Shown piece by piece: positions 9,191 to 18,672 of a stretch of 64,000 nt of DNA (its first letter is position 1; every line of letters starts with the position of its first letter). The notes beneath the pieces were generated by a model, which did not search any database, was not told the DNA's origin, and saw only the letters and a list, made by a program, of their open reading frames with translations. The stretch lies in contig CAIVDU010000057.1 in the NCBI GenBank assembly GCA_903904815.1, positions 1 through 64,000 on the forward strand, in the 5' to 3' direction. Source of the DNA: an uncultured Armatimonadota bacterium (GTDB lineage: Bacteria > Armatimonadota > Fimbriimonadia > Fimbriimonadales > Fimbriimonadaceae). Position numbers and translations under genes: made by a program.

Positions 9191-10441
9191 ATGAGCCGTT
9201 TTCATAGGTTGACCCGAGCATTCTCCGACCTAAGCTCCCGTAGGTCTCGCCATCTGATGTTCTTGCTGCACGTTTGGGCGTGCGCTCCATTTATGGTTGT
9301 CTGGTTGCGAGACCCTCACATTCAGGTGGTGATCGGTGAACCCGCGATCGCACGCCTAAGACCTTTCGTGTTGCTGATCCTTGCATACCTGATAGGTCGG
9401 ACGGTGGTGGCTTGGCGAGACCCTCCTCGACTCCGCTGGGACTGGGTCTATCCTCCCGTTGACGTCGCTCTCATCTCGACAATTCTCTACGTGAGCCACC
9501 GTGGACCGCTCAGCAACATCACGCTGCTTTACTTCTTCCCGATCGTTGAGGCTGCGGGCACGCTGAGCCCTTGGTGGGCGGCGATCGTCGGATTCTTGGT
9601 TGTAACCGGAACCGCGTTGTCGACCATGTCATCGGATGGCGCGGAACTCGCAATTGCTGCCCATTCCGCGGCGATGCAGAGTCTCCGCGAGATCATCCGG
9701 GAGGACCCGCTCAACGCCGCGTTCAGGCTCTATTTCTTGATCATTATCTCGAGCCTCATGGCTTACCAGACTCGAATTGCGGCCGGATACCGTGAGAGGC
9801 TAGGGGTAGCCAAAGATCGAAACCGCATTGCCATGGACATGCATGACGGTGTTCAAGGCCACTTGATCACGATCGCGTCTCAACTCGAATTGCTCGGCTT
9901 GATTGTCGAGCGTGACCCTCACCGCGCGGCGGAACTCGCCAAGGAGAGTCGTGAAATGACTCGCCTGGCCGCCGACGAGCTTCGATTCCTCGTTCAACGG
10001 CTTCGAGCTCCAGGATTGGAGGACGGATTCGTTCCCGCGTTGCGCCAGTACGCCCACAATATTTGCACGCGAAATGGACTTGAATTTGAATTCGTCATAG
10101 AAGGTAAGCCCTCTCCTCGAAATCCAGACGCCGAAAATGCGCTCTTCAGGGTCGCTCAAGAGGCTCTCAGCAACGTCGTAAAGCACGCGTGCGCAAAATG
10201 CGTGCGGTTGGTGGTCACATTTGAAGATAGTCCGAACCCCACCACGCGCTTATGCGTATCGGATGATGGTGTCGGGTTCGCGACGGAATCGCACCTCGCA
10301 GGCACGGGAATCGACGGCATGAAAGCTCGGCTGGCGAGAGTCTCCGGACAGATGACTGTCTCATCTTCCGAACACGGGACCGAGGTTCATGCTCAGATTT
10401 TTGGTTCGAGCGGTTTGCCTGAACCCACTGGTGATAACTAA
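9191..10441 (+). CDS. Sensor histidine kinase of the NarL/LiaS (HisKA_3) class
   Basis: 416 residues. The N-terminal half is a membrane sensor with about five hydrophobic segments (near 22-39, 57-73, 88-102, 126-142 and 178-193) and no recognisable extracellular domain. The C-terminal half starts with the HisKA_3 H-box 'RIAMDMHDGVQGHL' (phospho-accepting His218) and ends in an HATPase: N-box 'VAQEALSNVVKHA', G-boxes 'SDDGVGF' and 'GTGIDGM'. ATG at 9191 is chosen over the adjacent TTG at 9188. It abuts the response-regulator gene with no gap, so the two form a two-component system; the signal is unknown. Confidence 0.92.
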   Translation: MSRFHRLTRAFSDLSSRRSRHLMFLLHVWACAPFMVVWLRDPHIQVVIGEPAIARLRPFVLLILAYLIGRTVVAWRDPPRLRWDWVYPPVDVALISTILYVSHRGPLSNITLLYFFPIVEAAGTLSPWWAAIVGFLVVTGTALSTMSSDGAELAIAAHSAAMQSLREIIREDPLNAAFRLYFLIIISSLMAYQTRIAAGYRERLGVAKDRNRIAMDMHDGVQGHLITIASQLELLGLIVERDPHRAAELAKESREMTRLAADELRFLVQRLRAPGLEDGFVPALRQYAHNICTRNGLEFEFVIEGKPSPRNPDAENALFRVAQEALSNVVKHACAKCVRLVVTFEDSPNPTTRLCVSDDGVGFATESHLAGTGIDGMKARLARVSGQMTVSSSEHGTEVHAQIFGSSGLPEPTGDN

Positions 10442-11104
10442 ATGGCCGATTCTCCTATCCGTATCCTCGTTGCCGAAGACGATGCGCTTTTGCGCCGAAC
10501 ACTTCTCGAACTGCTGCGGCTTCAGCCCGACTTACGCGTGGTGGGGGATGTCGCGGATGGAGAGCAAGCGGTCGCTCAATCGGCGATCCTAAAGCCGCAC
10601 GTCATCCTCACCGACATTGAAATGCCGCGCATGAACGGAATAGAGGCGACGCGTAGGCTCAAGTCGAAGTCCCCTGAGATTGCAGTCGTGATTCTCACGA
10701 AGTTTGGCGATGACGAAAATGTCTTCAGCGCAATCAAGGCTGGCGCAATCGGTTACGTCCTCAAAGACGCAGGGCTGGAAGAAATCGGAGCCGCCGTCAG
10801 AGCAGCCCACGTTGGAGAAGGTTTTCTTAGCCCCTCGCTTGTGTTAAGAGTCATGGCTGAATTCTCGCGCCTATCCAAGTCAGCCCTACACAATCGCAAG
10901 ATCTTTGCCGAATTATCTAGGCGAGAGGTGGAGGTTTTGGAGTGTCTATCGGCCGGAATGCGCAACTCAGCAATCGCAAACAAGCTTTGTCTGAGCGAGA
11001 AAACGGTTAAAACCCATGTAGGAAGCATCCTTAAAAAGCTACAGGTCAACGATCGAACTGAAGCCGCCCTCCTCGCAAAAAAGAGTGGATTAGATGCATC
11101 CTAA
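10442..11104 (+). CDS. NarL/FixJ-type response regulator
   Basis: 220 residues. The receiver domain has the acidic pair D13/D14, the phospho-acceptor D58 in 'LTDIEMP' and a conserved lysine in 'YVLKDAG'. The C-terminal LuxR-type helix-turn-helix covers 'LSRREVEVLECLSAG...NKLCLSEKTVKTHV' (about 155-195). It starts on the base after the kinase stop codon and is surely its partner. Targets cannot be seen; the neighbouring LacI-type gene and the divergent pentose-phosphate operon are possible but unproven ones. Confidence 0.95.
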   Translation: MADSPIRILVAEDDALLRRTLLELLRLQPDLRVVGDVADGEQAVAQSAILKPHVILTDIEMPRMNGIEATRRLKSKSPEIAVVILTKFGDDENVFSAIKAGAIGYVLKDAGLEEIGAAVRAAHVGEGFLSPSLVLRVMAEFSRLSKSALHNRKIFAELSRREVEVLECLSAGMRNSAIANKLCLSEKTVKTHVGSILKKLQVNDRTEAALLAKKSGLDAS

Positions 11105-11141
11105 ATATGCAAGTAGTGAAACCGCCCAGGTGTAATAACCG

Positions 11142-11167
11142 GATTTTAGTGAGGTATCACTAAAATC
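11142..11167 (+). terminator. Perfect 11-bp inverted repeat after the response regulator
   Basis: GATTTTAGTGA (11142-11152) and its exact complement (11157-11167) around GGTA, 38 bases past the stop codon. It is AT-rich and lacks a following T run, so it may be a weak terminator or a protein-binding palindrome upstream of the LacI-type gene. Confidence 0.45.
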
Positions 11168-11212
11168 GAAGGTTTCACGATTAAACTTGACCGTCGATTG
11201 GCGAATTTCAAT

Positions 11213-11222
11213 CGTTTAAACG
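11213..11222. promoter_or_regulatory. Palindrome CGTTTAAACG, possible LacI-type operator
   Basis: A perfect 10-bp palindrome inside 'aatCGTTTAAACGctt', 83 bases before the ATG of the LacI-family gene. Operators of this family are palindromes of about this size and often lie in the regulator's own promoter. The centre TTTAAA is not the usual CG centre, so this is a guess. Confidence 0.35.
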
Positions 11223-11304
11223 CTTCTAGGCAGCGTGATTTGCATATGATTTTTGATTGGAAACGAGAAACATCCGTTACTGTGGCGGTGCTCTGACGGC
11301 TGAC

Positions 11305-12333
11305 ATGAGCAGACCTGAGCGACCCAAGCGAGTGACTGTAAACGATCTTGCGACAGCCGCTGGCGTGTCCATCGCGACCGTCTCTTACGTCCTTTCAGGA
11401 CGTAAGGGGGTGAGTATTTCCGCCGCGACGCGAGCCAAGGTTATCGCGGTAGCAGAAGAAATGGGCTACCGCCGAAATGGTTTGGCAGCTGCGCTGAGGA
11501 CCGGGCGACTGAACACGATTGGTGTTGTCTGTCCCGTTAACGACGTGCCCATTCATGAACTGCAACGGCAGACATATATCTCAAACGCTCTCCTAGCCCT
11601 TACAGCCGCCGCAACCCGCCGGGGAATGAACCCTCTGCTGTTCTTTGGGGACTTTGCATCCCACATGGAGCCCAAGGACCTCGCCGACGGGCGAGTGGAT
11701 GGAGTTGCCGTATTGTCAGGCTCCGGTCTTGAGGACTGGGTGCACTCCCTAGTAAAGACAGGCCTGCCATGCGTTGAAGTGGGAAGTGCCTTCGGCCCCT
11801 ACTCCGTCTTTCCTGATCATCGAGAGGGCGTGAGGCTTGCTGTGAGACATCTTTATGAGCTCGGCCATCGACGATTGGCCTACCATGCGCCGTGGCCAAA
11901 CGTCACGGCAGCGAAGGAGCGACTTTCGGCTTTCAAGATGGAAACCGCCGAATTGGGCATCTCTTCCGAGCATGCCTATTTCGGGCCGGACGTGGCGGAG
12001 CTTCTTCACCGCAAGATGCGCCCAACCGGCTTGGTGTGCTTCAACGATTCAGCTGCCGTTTCGGCAATCAGGACGGCAAGCAAACTTGGACTGCGCGTGC
12101 CAACAGACCTGTCCGTGGTCGGGTTCGACGACGATCTTAGGGCCGTTTCTTGCACACCCATGTTAACCACGATCCACAACCCGATGGACCAAATTGCGCA
12201 GGACGCGATCGATATGGTGTTAAAGCTCGTTCAAGGGGAAGCCGTTGAAGCTACGCGCATCAACGTTCCGACTCGACTTGTACTTCGCGAATCCACCGGC
12301 CCGGTTCCCGTTCAGGTCAAGCCAGCAACTTAG
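11305..12333 (+). CDS. LacI-family transcriptional regulator
   Basis: 342 residues. The N-terminal DNA-binding domain is clear: 'VTVNDLATAAGVSIATVSYV' (10-29) then 'ISAATRAKVIAVAEEMGYRRN' with the hinge helix 'NGLAAALRTGRLN'. The rest is a periplasmic-binding-protein-like effector domain ending in 'VPTRLVLRESTG'. The effector is probably a sugar, by family habit. The frame is open to a TTG at 11257, but ATG at 11305 gives the normal family N-terminus. It is convergent with the HAD gene, overlapping by four bases, and may control the carbohydrate operon at 12.3-18.6 kb; that is inference. Confidence 0.93.
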   Translation: MSRPERPKRVTVNDLATAAGVSIATVSYVLSGRKGVSISAATRAKVIAVAEEMGYRRNGLAAALRTGRLNTIGVVCPVNDVPIHELQRQTYISNALLALTAAATRRGMNPLLFFGDFASHMEPKDLADGRVDGVAVLSGSGLEDWVHSLVKTGLPCVEVGSAFGPYSVFPDHREGVRLAVRHLYELGHRRLAYHAPWPNVTAAKERLSAFKMETAELGISSEHAYFGPDVAELLHRKMRPTGLVCFNDSAAVSAIRTASKLGLRVPTDLSVVGFDDDLRAVSCTPMLTTIHNPMDQIAQDAIDMVLKLVQGEAVEATRINVPTRLVLRESTGPVPVQVKPAT

Positions 12334-13052
12334 TTGAATTCTGTCCAGTTGAGCAGCTCGGTAAGAGAGTGAATGACGACCCTTGGTCTTTGCTCTCCAT
12401 TGAGATCGGGGACCGGTCGCTGCGAGCGCCAGATAAGCACGGAGGTCATTCCGGCCCTATTCGCGCCCACAACGTCGCTATCGATGCTGTCTCCAACATA
12501 AATGACTCTGCCAGGTTCTAGTCCCATCTCTTCCGCGCATCGAACCAGGAAGTGTGGACCGGGCTTTCGCATTCCCCAAGAGTCGGAAGCAAAAAAACCG
12601 TCGGTCAAGTTGATCAAACCGAGGTGTTCAGCCTTTGATCGCTGACTGTCCGGATGGCTATCATCGGCTCCGTTCGTTACAATCGCTGTCGGCCATGTGG
12701 CTCGCAGGGGCTCAAGGACCTGAGCATCCGAAAACAGCTTGAGCCCTTCGAGCATTCGGTATCCGAGCTTCAGATTGACCTCGTTTGCAAACTCATCATC
12801 GGATATCCCTAGTTTCGATAAGCATCGTTGAAAGCGGGAGTCGCGAACGCGCGCCATCGTTTCGCCGGGTAGTGCGAGGTGTGCGAGCTGTTCTGCCCAC
12901 GTTTCTTCCCAGGCCGCTTGCAATTCGGGGGCTTCAAGCCCGGAAAAGCGGGACACGGTCTGAGTGTGGACCTCCGAAATCGCCAAGTTCCACGCGCTCG
13001 TGAAATCGCAAAGGGTGTCGTCTAAGTCAAAAAAGACGGCCTGCGCGTTCAC
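12330..13052 (-). CDS. HAD-superfamily hydrolase (YjjG-like phosphatase)
   Basis: 240 residues, HAD subfamily IA. Motif I 'FFDLDDTLCD' (7-16) has the nucleophile Asp9 and acid/base Asp11; motif II is in 'AIVTNGADD', and motif IV 'VIYVGDSIDSDVVGANRAGM' supplies the metal-binding acids. The insertion after motif I is an alpha-helical cap, as in nucleotidase or sugar-phosphatase members. Its start overlaps the stop of the upstream flavoprotein gene (ATGA), so the two are co-translated. Substrate not predictable. Confidence 0.88.
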   Translation of the reverse strand: MNAQAVFFDLDDTLCDFTSAWNLAISEVHTQTVSRFSGLEAPELQAAWEETWAEQLAHLALPGETMARVRDSRFQRCLSKLGISDDEFANEVNLKLGYRMLEGLKLFSDAQVLEPLRATWPTAIVTNGADDSHPDSQRSKAEHLGLINLTDGFFASDSWGMRKPGPHFLVRCAEEMGLEPGRVIYVGDSIDSDVVGANRAGMTSVLIWRSQRPVPDLNGEQRPRVVIHSLTELLNWTEFN

Positions 13053-14416
13053 TGGCCCATCACTTCCTTCGCGGCTGACTCTCCGGCCAAATAGCCGGTT
13101 GCAAAGGCTGCCTGGAGGTTATATCCCCCAACTGGGCCGGCAATATCGAGTACCTCGCCGCACAAATAGAGCCCTTTCACCTTGAGTGAGCGCATCGATT
13201 TGGAATCCACTTCCTCTAAGCTTACACCTCCGGCGACGACCTCTCCCTTTTCGATCGGAACATGACGAACGATGCCAATCGGAAGCGCCTTTAGAAGCTC
13301 GACAATCCGGTTCCGAGCCTTCTTCTCAAGCTTTGCGCAGGTGGATTCTGGCGATACGCCAGCCATGTTGAGGAGCTCGTCGATCAGTCGCGCGGGAACC
13401 CAGTCTTCAAGGGAAGACCGAATGGTGCGTTTGGGATGAGCCGATAGCCATTCCAGGTACGCCGTTGCGAGTCGATCATTCGGAAGGGTCGGCACGAAGT
13501 CAATTTCGAGTCCCACGTCGCTGACTTCCATCGCTTCAGACACGAGGCGACTCGTTCCCAAAGCATTTGGGCCAGAGACGCCCTGGTGGGTAAAAAGCAG
13601 ATCCCCAGTCCACTTCGCGACTTCTTTGCCTTTGGCTCGGGCCCGAAGTACGCAGTCTCTAACGGCTACTCCGGAGAGTTCTGGCTTTGGTTCTCGGAGG
13701 TAAATCGGCGCAAGAGCCGCCCGCAGTTTCACGGTTGTATGCCCAAGCGCTCTCGTCCAAGGCCAGCCATCTCCGGTCGTGCCGCTATTCGGGTAGGAAC
13801 TTCCACCGGTAGCAAGAACGACAGATTTTGCTCGCACGGCGTAACCAGGGGACCGTCTCGTCGCAGGTTCGGACTCGGCAAGTACTTCGGCGAGCAGAGC
13901 TTTTGCCCCGAATCGGGCGTCCGACGCCCGCCCGTAACCTTGATGAGAAGCGATAGCCTCCCCCACGCGAACACCGGTCACCCGACTCCCGTCGAACAAG
14001 ATCTCCTCGACTGGGGATTCTAAGCGAATTTCGACACCTGCCTCATCAAGATAACCGCGAAGGATCCCGACGACGTCCTTCGCCGTTTGATCGATGGGGA
14101 ACACACGACCATCGGGTCGTGTGTAAACGCGAAGACCACGCTCGGTCATTAAATCGATAATCCGGTCATTCGGCAGGCGGTAACACGCCGGGCGGATGAA
14201 ATTCGCCTCATTGTGCCGGAAGGCGTTAAGAACGCTCTGCAGCGGGCCAGCGTGGGCAACGTTGCACTTGCCGCCGCCAGAAATCAGAATCTTAGTCCCG
14301 ATCCGATTGGTCTTTTCGATGAGCAGGACGCTTGCGCCTAATTGGGCCGCGCGCCAGGCTGCGAAAATGCCTGCGGCGCCGGCGCCCACCACGAGGACGT
14401 CGACTTCAACGTCCAT
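13049..14416 (-). CDS. HI0933/YhiN (BaiN-like) family FAD-dependent oxidoreductase
   Basis: 455 residues. The N-terminal Rossmann motif 'VVGAGAAGIFAAWRAAQLGA' (9-28) binds FAD; the family signatures 'ISGGGKCNV' and 'ATGGSSYPNSGTTGDGW' are present, as is the C-terminal 'GLYLCGEVLDIAGPVGGYNLQAAFATG'-type FAD loop. Some members are bile-acid dehydrogenases (BaiN), but most have no known substrate, so I do not assign one. It lies three bases downstream of the esterase gene and overlaps the HAD gene, within a minus-strand operon. Confidence 0.9.
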   Translation of the reverse strand: MDVEVDVLVVGAGAAGIFAAWRAAQLGASVLLIEKTNRIGTKILISGGGKCNVAHAGPLQSVLNAFRHNEANFIRPACYRLPNDRIIDLMTERGLRVYTRPDGRVFPIDQTAKDVVGILRGYLDEAGVEIRLESPVEEILFDGSRVTGVRVGEAIASHQGYGRASDARFGAKALLAEVLAESEPATRRSPGYAVRAKSVVLATGGSSYPNSGTTGDGWPWTRALGHTTVKLRAALAPIYLREPKPELSGVAVRDCVLRARAKGKEVAKWTGDLLFTHQGVSGPNALGTSRLVSEAMEVSDVGLEIDFVPTLPNDRLATAYLEWLSAHPKRTIRSSLEDWVPARLIDELLNMAGVSPESTCAKLEKKARNRIVELLKALPIGIVRHVPIEKGEVVAGGVSLEEVDSKSMRSLKVKGLYLCGEVLDIAGPVGGYNLQAAFATGYLAGESAAKEVMGQ

Positions 14417-14419
14417 CGA

Positions 14420-15217
14420 TCAGAACCCGACCGACCGAAGCCACTTTTCGGCGACTCCACGCCAGTCTTGGTCTGACCCCGGCGCGCCCAATCCAAATCC
14501 GTGCGGTCCGTGCGAGGGCACGTGTATCGTGAAGGGAACTTTGTGGTCAGCGAGTGATTTGCTGTAGAGCAGGCTGTTTTGGACCGGCACAACGGTGTCG
14601 TCTGCGCCGTGAATGAGAAGCGTAGGTGGGGTCTCCAGGGAGACAATCAGGTCGTTATCCAGCGATTCGACGAGGCGGACATTTGGGTTCGCTCCCAGCA
14701 GGTTCTGACGTGAGCCCCCGTGACCGTAGGGATCGCTCAATCGAATCACTGGATAGATCAGCATGGATGCGTCCGGCCGCGACGATGCTCGGTCAATTGT
14801 GTCGGTGGCCTCTAACTGGCCACGATCCCAATGAGTCGAGATTGTGGAGGCCAGATGACCGCCCGCGGAAAACCCGAGCACACCGATCCTTTCCGGATCG
14901 ATTCCGATAGTTGCAGCGTTTGATCGGACATATCGAACCGAGCGTGCCGCATCTCCCAACTCGATGGGGTGGTGATATCTTGGCCCCAAGCGGTATTTGA
15001 GAACCACCGACCTCACGCCGACACTCTCAAACCATTCGGCAACCGGTTTTCCCTCATGGTCGGCTAATCCTCCGTAGCCGCCGCCCGGGAACACGATAAA
15101 TATCGGGGCCTTCTTTCCTGGCTGATCGTCGGAGACAAAGCTCAAGGACGGGACGTCACTAGGATCTTTTCCAAGTGCGCCTGGTGCATCGCCGGACCAT
15201 AGGGGAACAGTTTTCAT
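14420..15217 (-). CDS. Alpha/beta-hydrolase esterase of the acetyl-xylan-esterase (BD-FAE) type
   Basis: 265 residues. The oxyanion-hole motif 'FPGGGYGGLA' replaces the usual HGGG, the nucleophile is Ser in 'GFSAGGHLAS', the acid is Asp in 'HGADDTVVPV' and the histidine is in 'HGPHGFG'. Such proteins remove acetyl or other acyl groups from plant polysaccharides or xylo-oligosaccharides. The ATG at 15217 overlaps the stop of the sialate O-acetylesterase gene (ATGA), and no signal peptide is visible from this start. The pairing with a second deacetylase suggests stepwise removal of O-acetyl groups from a glycan. Confidence 0.85.
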   Translation of the reverse strand: MKTVPLWSGDAPGALGKDPSDVPSLSFVSDDQPGKKAPIFIVFPGGGYGGLADHEGKPVAEWFESVGVRSVVLKYRLGPRYHHPIELGDAARSVRYVRSNAATIGIDPERIGVLGFSAGGHLASTISTHWDRGQLEATDTIDRASSRPDASMLIYPVIRLSDPYGHGGSRQNLLGANPNVRLVESLDNDLIVSLETPPTLLIHGADDTVVPVQNSLLYSKSLADHKVPFTIHVPSHGPHGFGLGAPGSDQDWRGVAEKWLRSVGF

Positions 15218-17184
15218 TTTGAGTTCAGAGTAAGGCCAGCCCATTCATCCGACCGATAGGGGGCGGCTGGCAGTCCAGTGGCGCCAACAAGATTGACCAA
15301 TGGATTATCCGCCCAACCGTAACGAACGGCAACGGGGGCGGGGACGTCCTTACAAGAAAGGATCACCCAGTCGCCCCGGAGCCGGGCGTCTGCCCAGTGA
15401 AACTTACGGTCTGCGCCCGCCAAAGCAAATCCGACGGGCGCCTGACCATCCGACGTTTTGAGGCTCCCTCCGGTTGAATCGAATCGGACCCACACGTCGG
15501 CTCCCCGGAACAAAGTGGTCTTTGCGATCGGGCTCGTAGCGACGCCAGCGTATGCATGGTAGACGTTTTTGAGCACGTTGATGGCGAGCCGATGTCCGAC
15601 TTCACGCTTGTTCTTAGGGTGGATGTCGTCGGGATCCCCGACGTCGATGGTGACTGCCATTCCGGTATCTGGGAGTGTCAGTGCTCGGGCTTGGGCTTCT
15701 CTTAATTCAGCCCATGCGCTTTCATCTGGGTCAGAAAGTCTGGGATGAAAATTCGGAAGTTGGACAAAGTAGAAGGGGAATGGGTTGCTGCCCCATTTCG
15801 TGCGCCAATCACGAATCAGCGCGGGGAAGAGCGATCGGTACTGGTAGGCTCTGGCCGCATTTGACTCGCCTTGGTACCAGATTGCCCCTCGTACGGCATA
15901 ACTTGTCACGGGTGCGAGCATGCCATTGAAGAGTCCTCCGGGAGCCCAGGCGTGTCCCGGCCCGATGGGAGCACTAGGGGCAGGGCCTTCGGGTTGGGCG
16001 ATTCGCTCCGGCTTGAAGAGCCATGCGCCGTCGAGGGGGACTGAGTCACCCCGATGGTCAAACTGGCATAGCTTCATCTGAGACGCGACGCCGGTGAAAC
16101 CTCCCAGGCCCGCTGTTGAAAAGACGCGGACCGCAACTGTGTTGAGTCCAGCGTGCGGGAGCCCTGCGGGAACGGTATAGCTCCTGGGTGTCACCCAGGC
16201 ATTGGGGACCTCGGAGTCCGAGAATCCCACCTGCGTCCCGTTTATGTAGGCTCGGTCGTAGTTGTCTATTGGGCCCAGTTCCAGCAACAGGGTCTTACCA
16301 TTCATGGAGTCCGGCACTTCGAAAGTCCTGCGGAACCAAAAAGCTCCGTTCGTTTGATGTCCCTGGAGGAGTGCGATAGTGCTGGGCAGCGCGACCGGTT
16401 TCCAATCTGAAATATCTGTTGCCTCGCTGGCCCAACCCTTCGAGACCCCCACATTCATTTTGTCTACGCGATCGGCATTCCAATCGGCGAGCGACTTCTC
16501 GTACTGTGCCCTGACCTCTGGATACCGGGGGAGCGAGTCGAGATAGTTGTCAATGATCGACCTGGAGCCTTCGTCGTTTTCCAGACCTTCTCGACTCACC
16601 CAGCTTTCGGCCGGAGTCCCACCCCAACTCGCGTGAAGGATTCCGACTGGGACGTGAAGCTGTTTTTGGACCTCGGCGGCGAAGGAATAGGCCACGGCGG
16701 AGAAATAACCTATTCCAAAAGGCGAAGCAACTTGCCAGGACCCAGTGACGTCTGACTGCGGTTCTTCGGTGCTCTTGTGAGAGATCGTGAACATTCGAAC
16801 CGAAGGATCCGTCTCCTGTTTCGCCTGACTAAAATCGTTGGCGTTCTCCTCGCGGAACTCCATGTTGGACTGACCCGAAGCAAGCCATACCTCTCCGACC
16901 ATGACGTCCCTAATGGTCGCCGAGCCATCGCCAGTCACCGACATCTGATAGGGACCTCCCGCTTTCATCGGGCGGAGCTTGACCATCCAGTGACCCTGGG
17001 GGTCGGTTTGGGCGGTTGCCGATTGTCCAGCAACATCGACTTCGATGTAGCTTCCCGGGCTTGCGTTTCCAAAAATGGGGTCGGAGACCTCCCGCTGAAG
17101 GACCATATGGTCAGAAAAGAACGTCGGGAGCTTTAGCGGGCCGGTTTGGCGCGCGAGCGCGAGGGCGAGTATCAGTGTCGTCAC
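15214..17184 (-). CDS. Sialate O-acetylesterase-family protein
   Basis: 656 residues, starting at GTG 17184 with a signal peptide-like MTTLILALALARQ. The SGNH-type nucleophile is in 'VWLASGQSNMEF', the block 'GILHASWGGTPAESW' follows, and the catalytic Asp/His are in 'DIGDPDDIHPKNK'-like sequence near residue 515. A jelly-roll-type insertion ('FWFRRTFEVPDSMNGKTLLL...') interrupts the hydrolase as in other members. These secreted enzymes remove O-acetyl groups from sialic acids or from hemicellulose. It is upstream of the esterase gene in the same operon. Substrate: an acetylated glycan, not further defined. Confidence 0.9.
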   Translation of the reverse strand: MTTLILALALARQTGPLKLPTFFSDHMVLQREVSDPIFGNASPGSYIEVDVAGQSATAQTDPQGHWMVKLRPMKAGGPYQMSVTGDGSATIRDVMVGEVWLASGQSNMEFREENANDFSQAKQETDPSVRMFTISHKSTEEPQSDVTGSWQVASPFGIGYFSAVAYSFAAEVQKQLHVPVGILHASWGGTPAESWVSREGLENDEGSRSIIDNYLDSLPRYPEVRAQYEKSLADWNADRVDKMNVGVSKGWASEATDISDWKPVALPSTIALLQGHQTNGAFWFRRTFEVPDSMNGKTLLLELGPIDNYDRAYINGTQVGFSDSEVPNAWVTPRSYTVPAGLPHAGLNTVAVRVFSTAGLGGFTGVASQMKLCQFDHRGDSVPLDGAWLFKPERIAQPEGPAPSAPIGPGHAWAPGGLFNGMLAPVTSYAVRGAIWYQGESNAARAYQYRSLFPALIRDWRTKWGSNPFPFYFVQLPNFHPRLSDPDESAWAELREAQARALTLPDTGMAVTIDVGDPDDIHPKNKREVGHRLAINVLKNVYHAYAGVATSPIAKTTLFRGADVWVRFDSTGGSLKTSDGQAPVGFALAGADRKFHWADARLRGDWVILSCKDVPAPVAVRYGWADNPLVNLVGATGLPAAPYRSDEWAGLTLNSK

Positions 17185-17260
17185 CGGATATGGGTTTACC
17201 CTAGCTCGCTGACTGATGGCTCGACTAAATAGGTCGAACCAAAGTCAAGCCAGCGTGAGA

Positions 17261-18637
17261 CTAAGCACAATCCGCTCGGATCATCAGGACAACGTCGTTC
17301 ACGTTGCTCTGCGTGGGACCGGTGCGAATCAGGCCGCCACAGGCCTCAAGGAATAACTGACTGTCGCTCGAAGCCAGGCATGTCTCCGCGTCGATTCCTT
17401 GCGCTCTGGCTCGTGCGGTCGAGTACCCATCCACGATAGCGCCGGCGACATCGGTAGGGCCATCCGTTCCGTCAGTGCTTCCCGCCAAGATGGCAAGATC
17501 GGATCTTCCAGAAATAAGACCCGAGGCAACACACGCCAATTCCTGGCATCGACCCCCGCTTCCGTTACCGCGGAGGATCACCGTCGGCTCGCCGCCAAAG
17601 ATCGCGCAGATGGAGTCTTCAGATCCTAGGCAAAGGGCCAGCCGGGCGACCTTCTCTCCCTCAACCCGTGCGTCAGACACCAAAGGCTCCGCTCCCGATT
17701 CGTCTATCCGTAGACCTCGGGCTACCGCGCTCCGCCGAGCAACAAGGCGAGCGGTTTGGGACGACCCGATGAAGCGATGACTGACCCGGCGAGAGAGATC
17801 TGCCTCCGGTGGGCGCGTCGCCGTAGTCGCTCGGTCGAGCAACTCGCTAAGATACTCATCGTCTATTTTGATTCCCAGACGGGAAAGCGGCTTGCCGCAA
17901 AATTCACTCGCGACAAACGCCGTTCGGTTATCCCAATAACTTCCAACTCCAACCGGAATCTCTTCGAGAGACTGGGAGTTCCAGAATGGGCCCGACCCAA
18001 TTGCGTCCAGATTGTCTCCCATGACATCGCTCAGCACCAGCACCACTACCCGCGATGGAAGGAAGGCTTGCCCCAGTCCTCCATGCTTTGTTTGAGAAAT
18101 TGCCGACCGGATGGCATTCATTTGCTCGATCCCGAAGCCACTTGCGAGCAAGAACCGATTTAAAACTTGGAGGTCTTGCAGCGAGACGCCTTCGATGGGG
18201 AACTCCGTCAACGATGAGGCTCCACCGGAAAGGGCAAAGAGAACAAGATCGTTCGGACCGGTTTGGCGGGCAAATGCCAGCAACCTTCGGCCGGCATCAA
18301 GGGAAGTGTCGTCAGGGACCGGGTGAGAGGATTCGACCACTTCCAGACCGGGAATGGTTCCCCCATGGCCCTCTTTGGTTACGACTATGCCACCAGAGAC
18401 CCGCTCACCCAACAACTCAGCCAAGTACTGAGCCATGCCAAACGATGCCTTGCCTGCGCCGCATAAGAACACATTCTCAAACTGATTTAGGTCCAGAACG
18501 ATGTCCTGGACTTCCAGTTTTTCAGCTTGCAGGCGAATCGCATCACGCATTAATCGGTCTCCCCGCACGGCGTTTAGGACGTCGCGGTAGATTTCAAGCG
18601 CGAGGACGCCTGCGCGATTATGAGCCGTGGCGATCAT
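17261..18637 (-). CDS. Glycerate 2-kinase (MOFRL/GckA family)
   Basis: 458 residues. Phosphorylates D-glycerate at C2, feeding glycerate or hydroxypyruvate derived from sugars or serine into glycolysis. Evidence: 'VFLCGAGKASFGMAQYLAE', 'VVTKEGHGG', 'VESSHPVPD', 'FALSGGASSL', 'VLSDVMGDNLDAIGSGP' in the N-terminal domain and the MOFRL domain at the C-terminus ('RGNGSGGRCQELA'; 'AGSTDGTDGPTDVAGA'). ATG at 18637 (MIATAHNRAGV) fits the family; the frame extends to 18757 but that part overlaps the upstream gene and looks unlike protein. 76 bases upstream of the sialate esterase gene. Confidence 0.9.
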   Translation of the reverse strand: MIATAHNRAGVLALEIYRDVLNAVRGDRLMRDAIRLQAEKLEVQDIVLDLNQFENVFLCGAGKASFGMAQYLAELLGERVSGGIVVTKEGHGGTIPGLEVVESSHPVPDDTSLDAGRRLLAFARQTGPNDLVLFALSGGASSLTEFPIEGVSLQDLQVLNRFLLASGFGIEQMNAIRSAISQTKHGGLGQAFLPSRVVVLVLSDVMGDNLDAIGSGPFWNSQSLEEIPVGVGSYWDNRTAFVASEFCGKPLSRLGIKIDDEYLSELLDRATTATRPPEADLSRRVSHRFIGSSQTARLVARRSAVARGLRIDESGAEPLVSDARVEGEKVARLALCLGSEDSICAIFGGEPTVILRGNGSGGRCQELACVASGLISGRSDLAILAGSTDGTDGPTDVAGAIVDGYSTARARAQGIDAETCLASSDSQLFLEACGGLIRTGPTQSNVNDVVLMIRADCA

Positions 18638-18672
18638 CTGGCCATGTTGTCTCACAGGGCTCGAGCGCAGTT

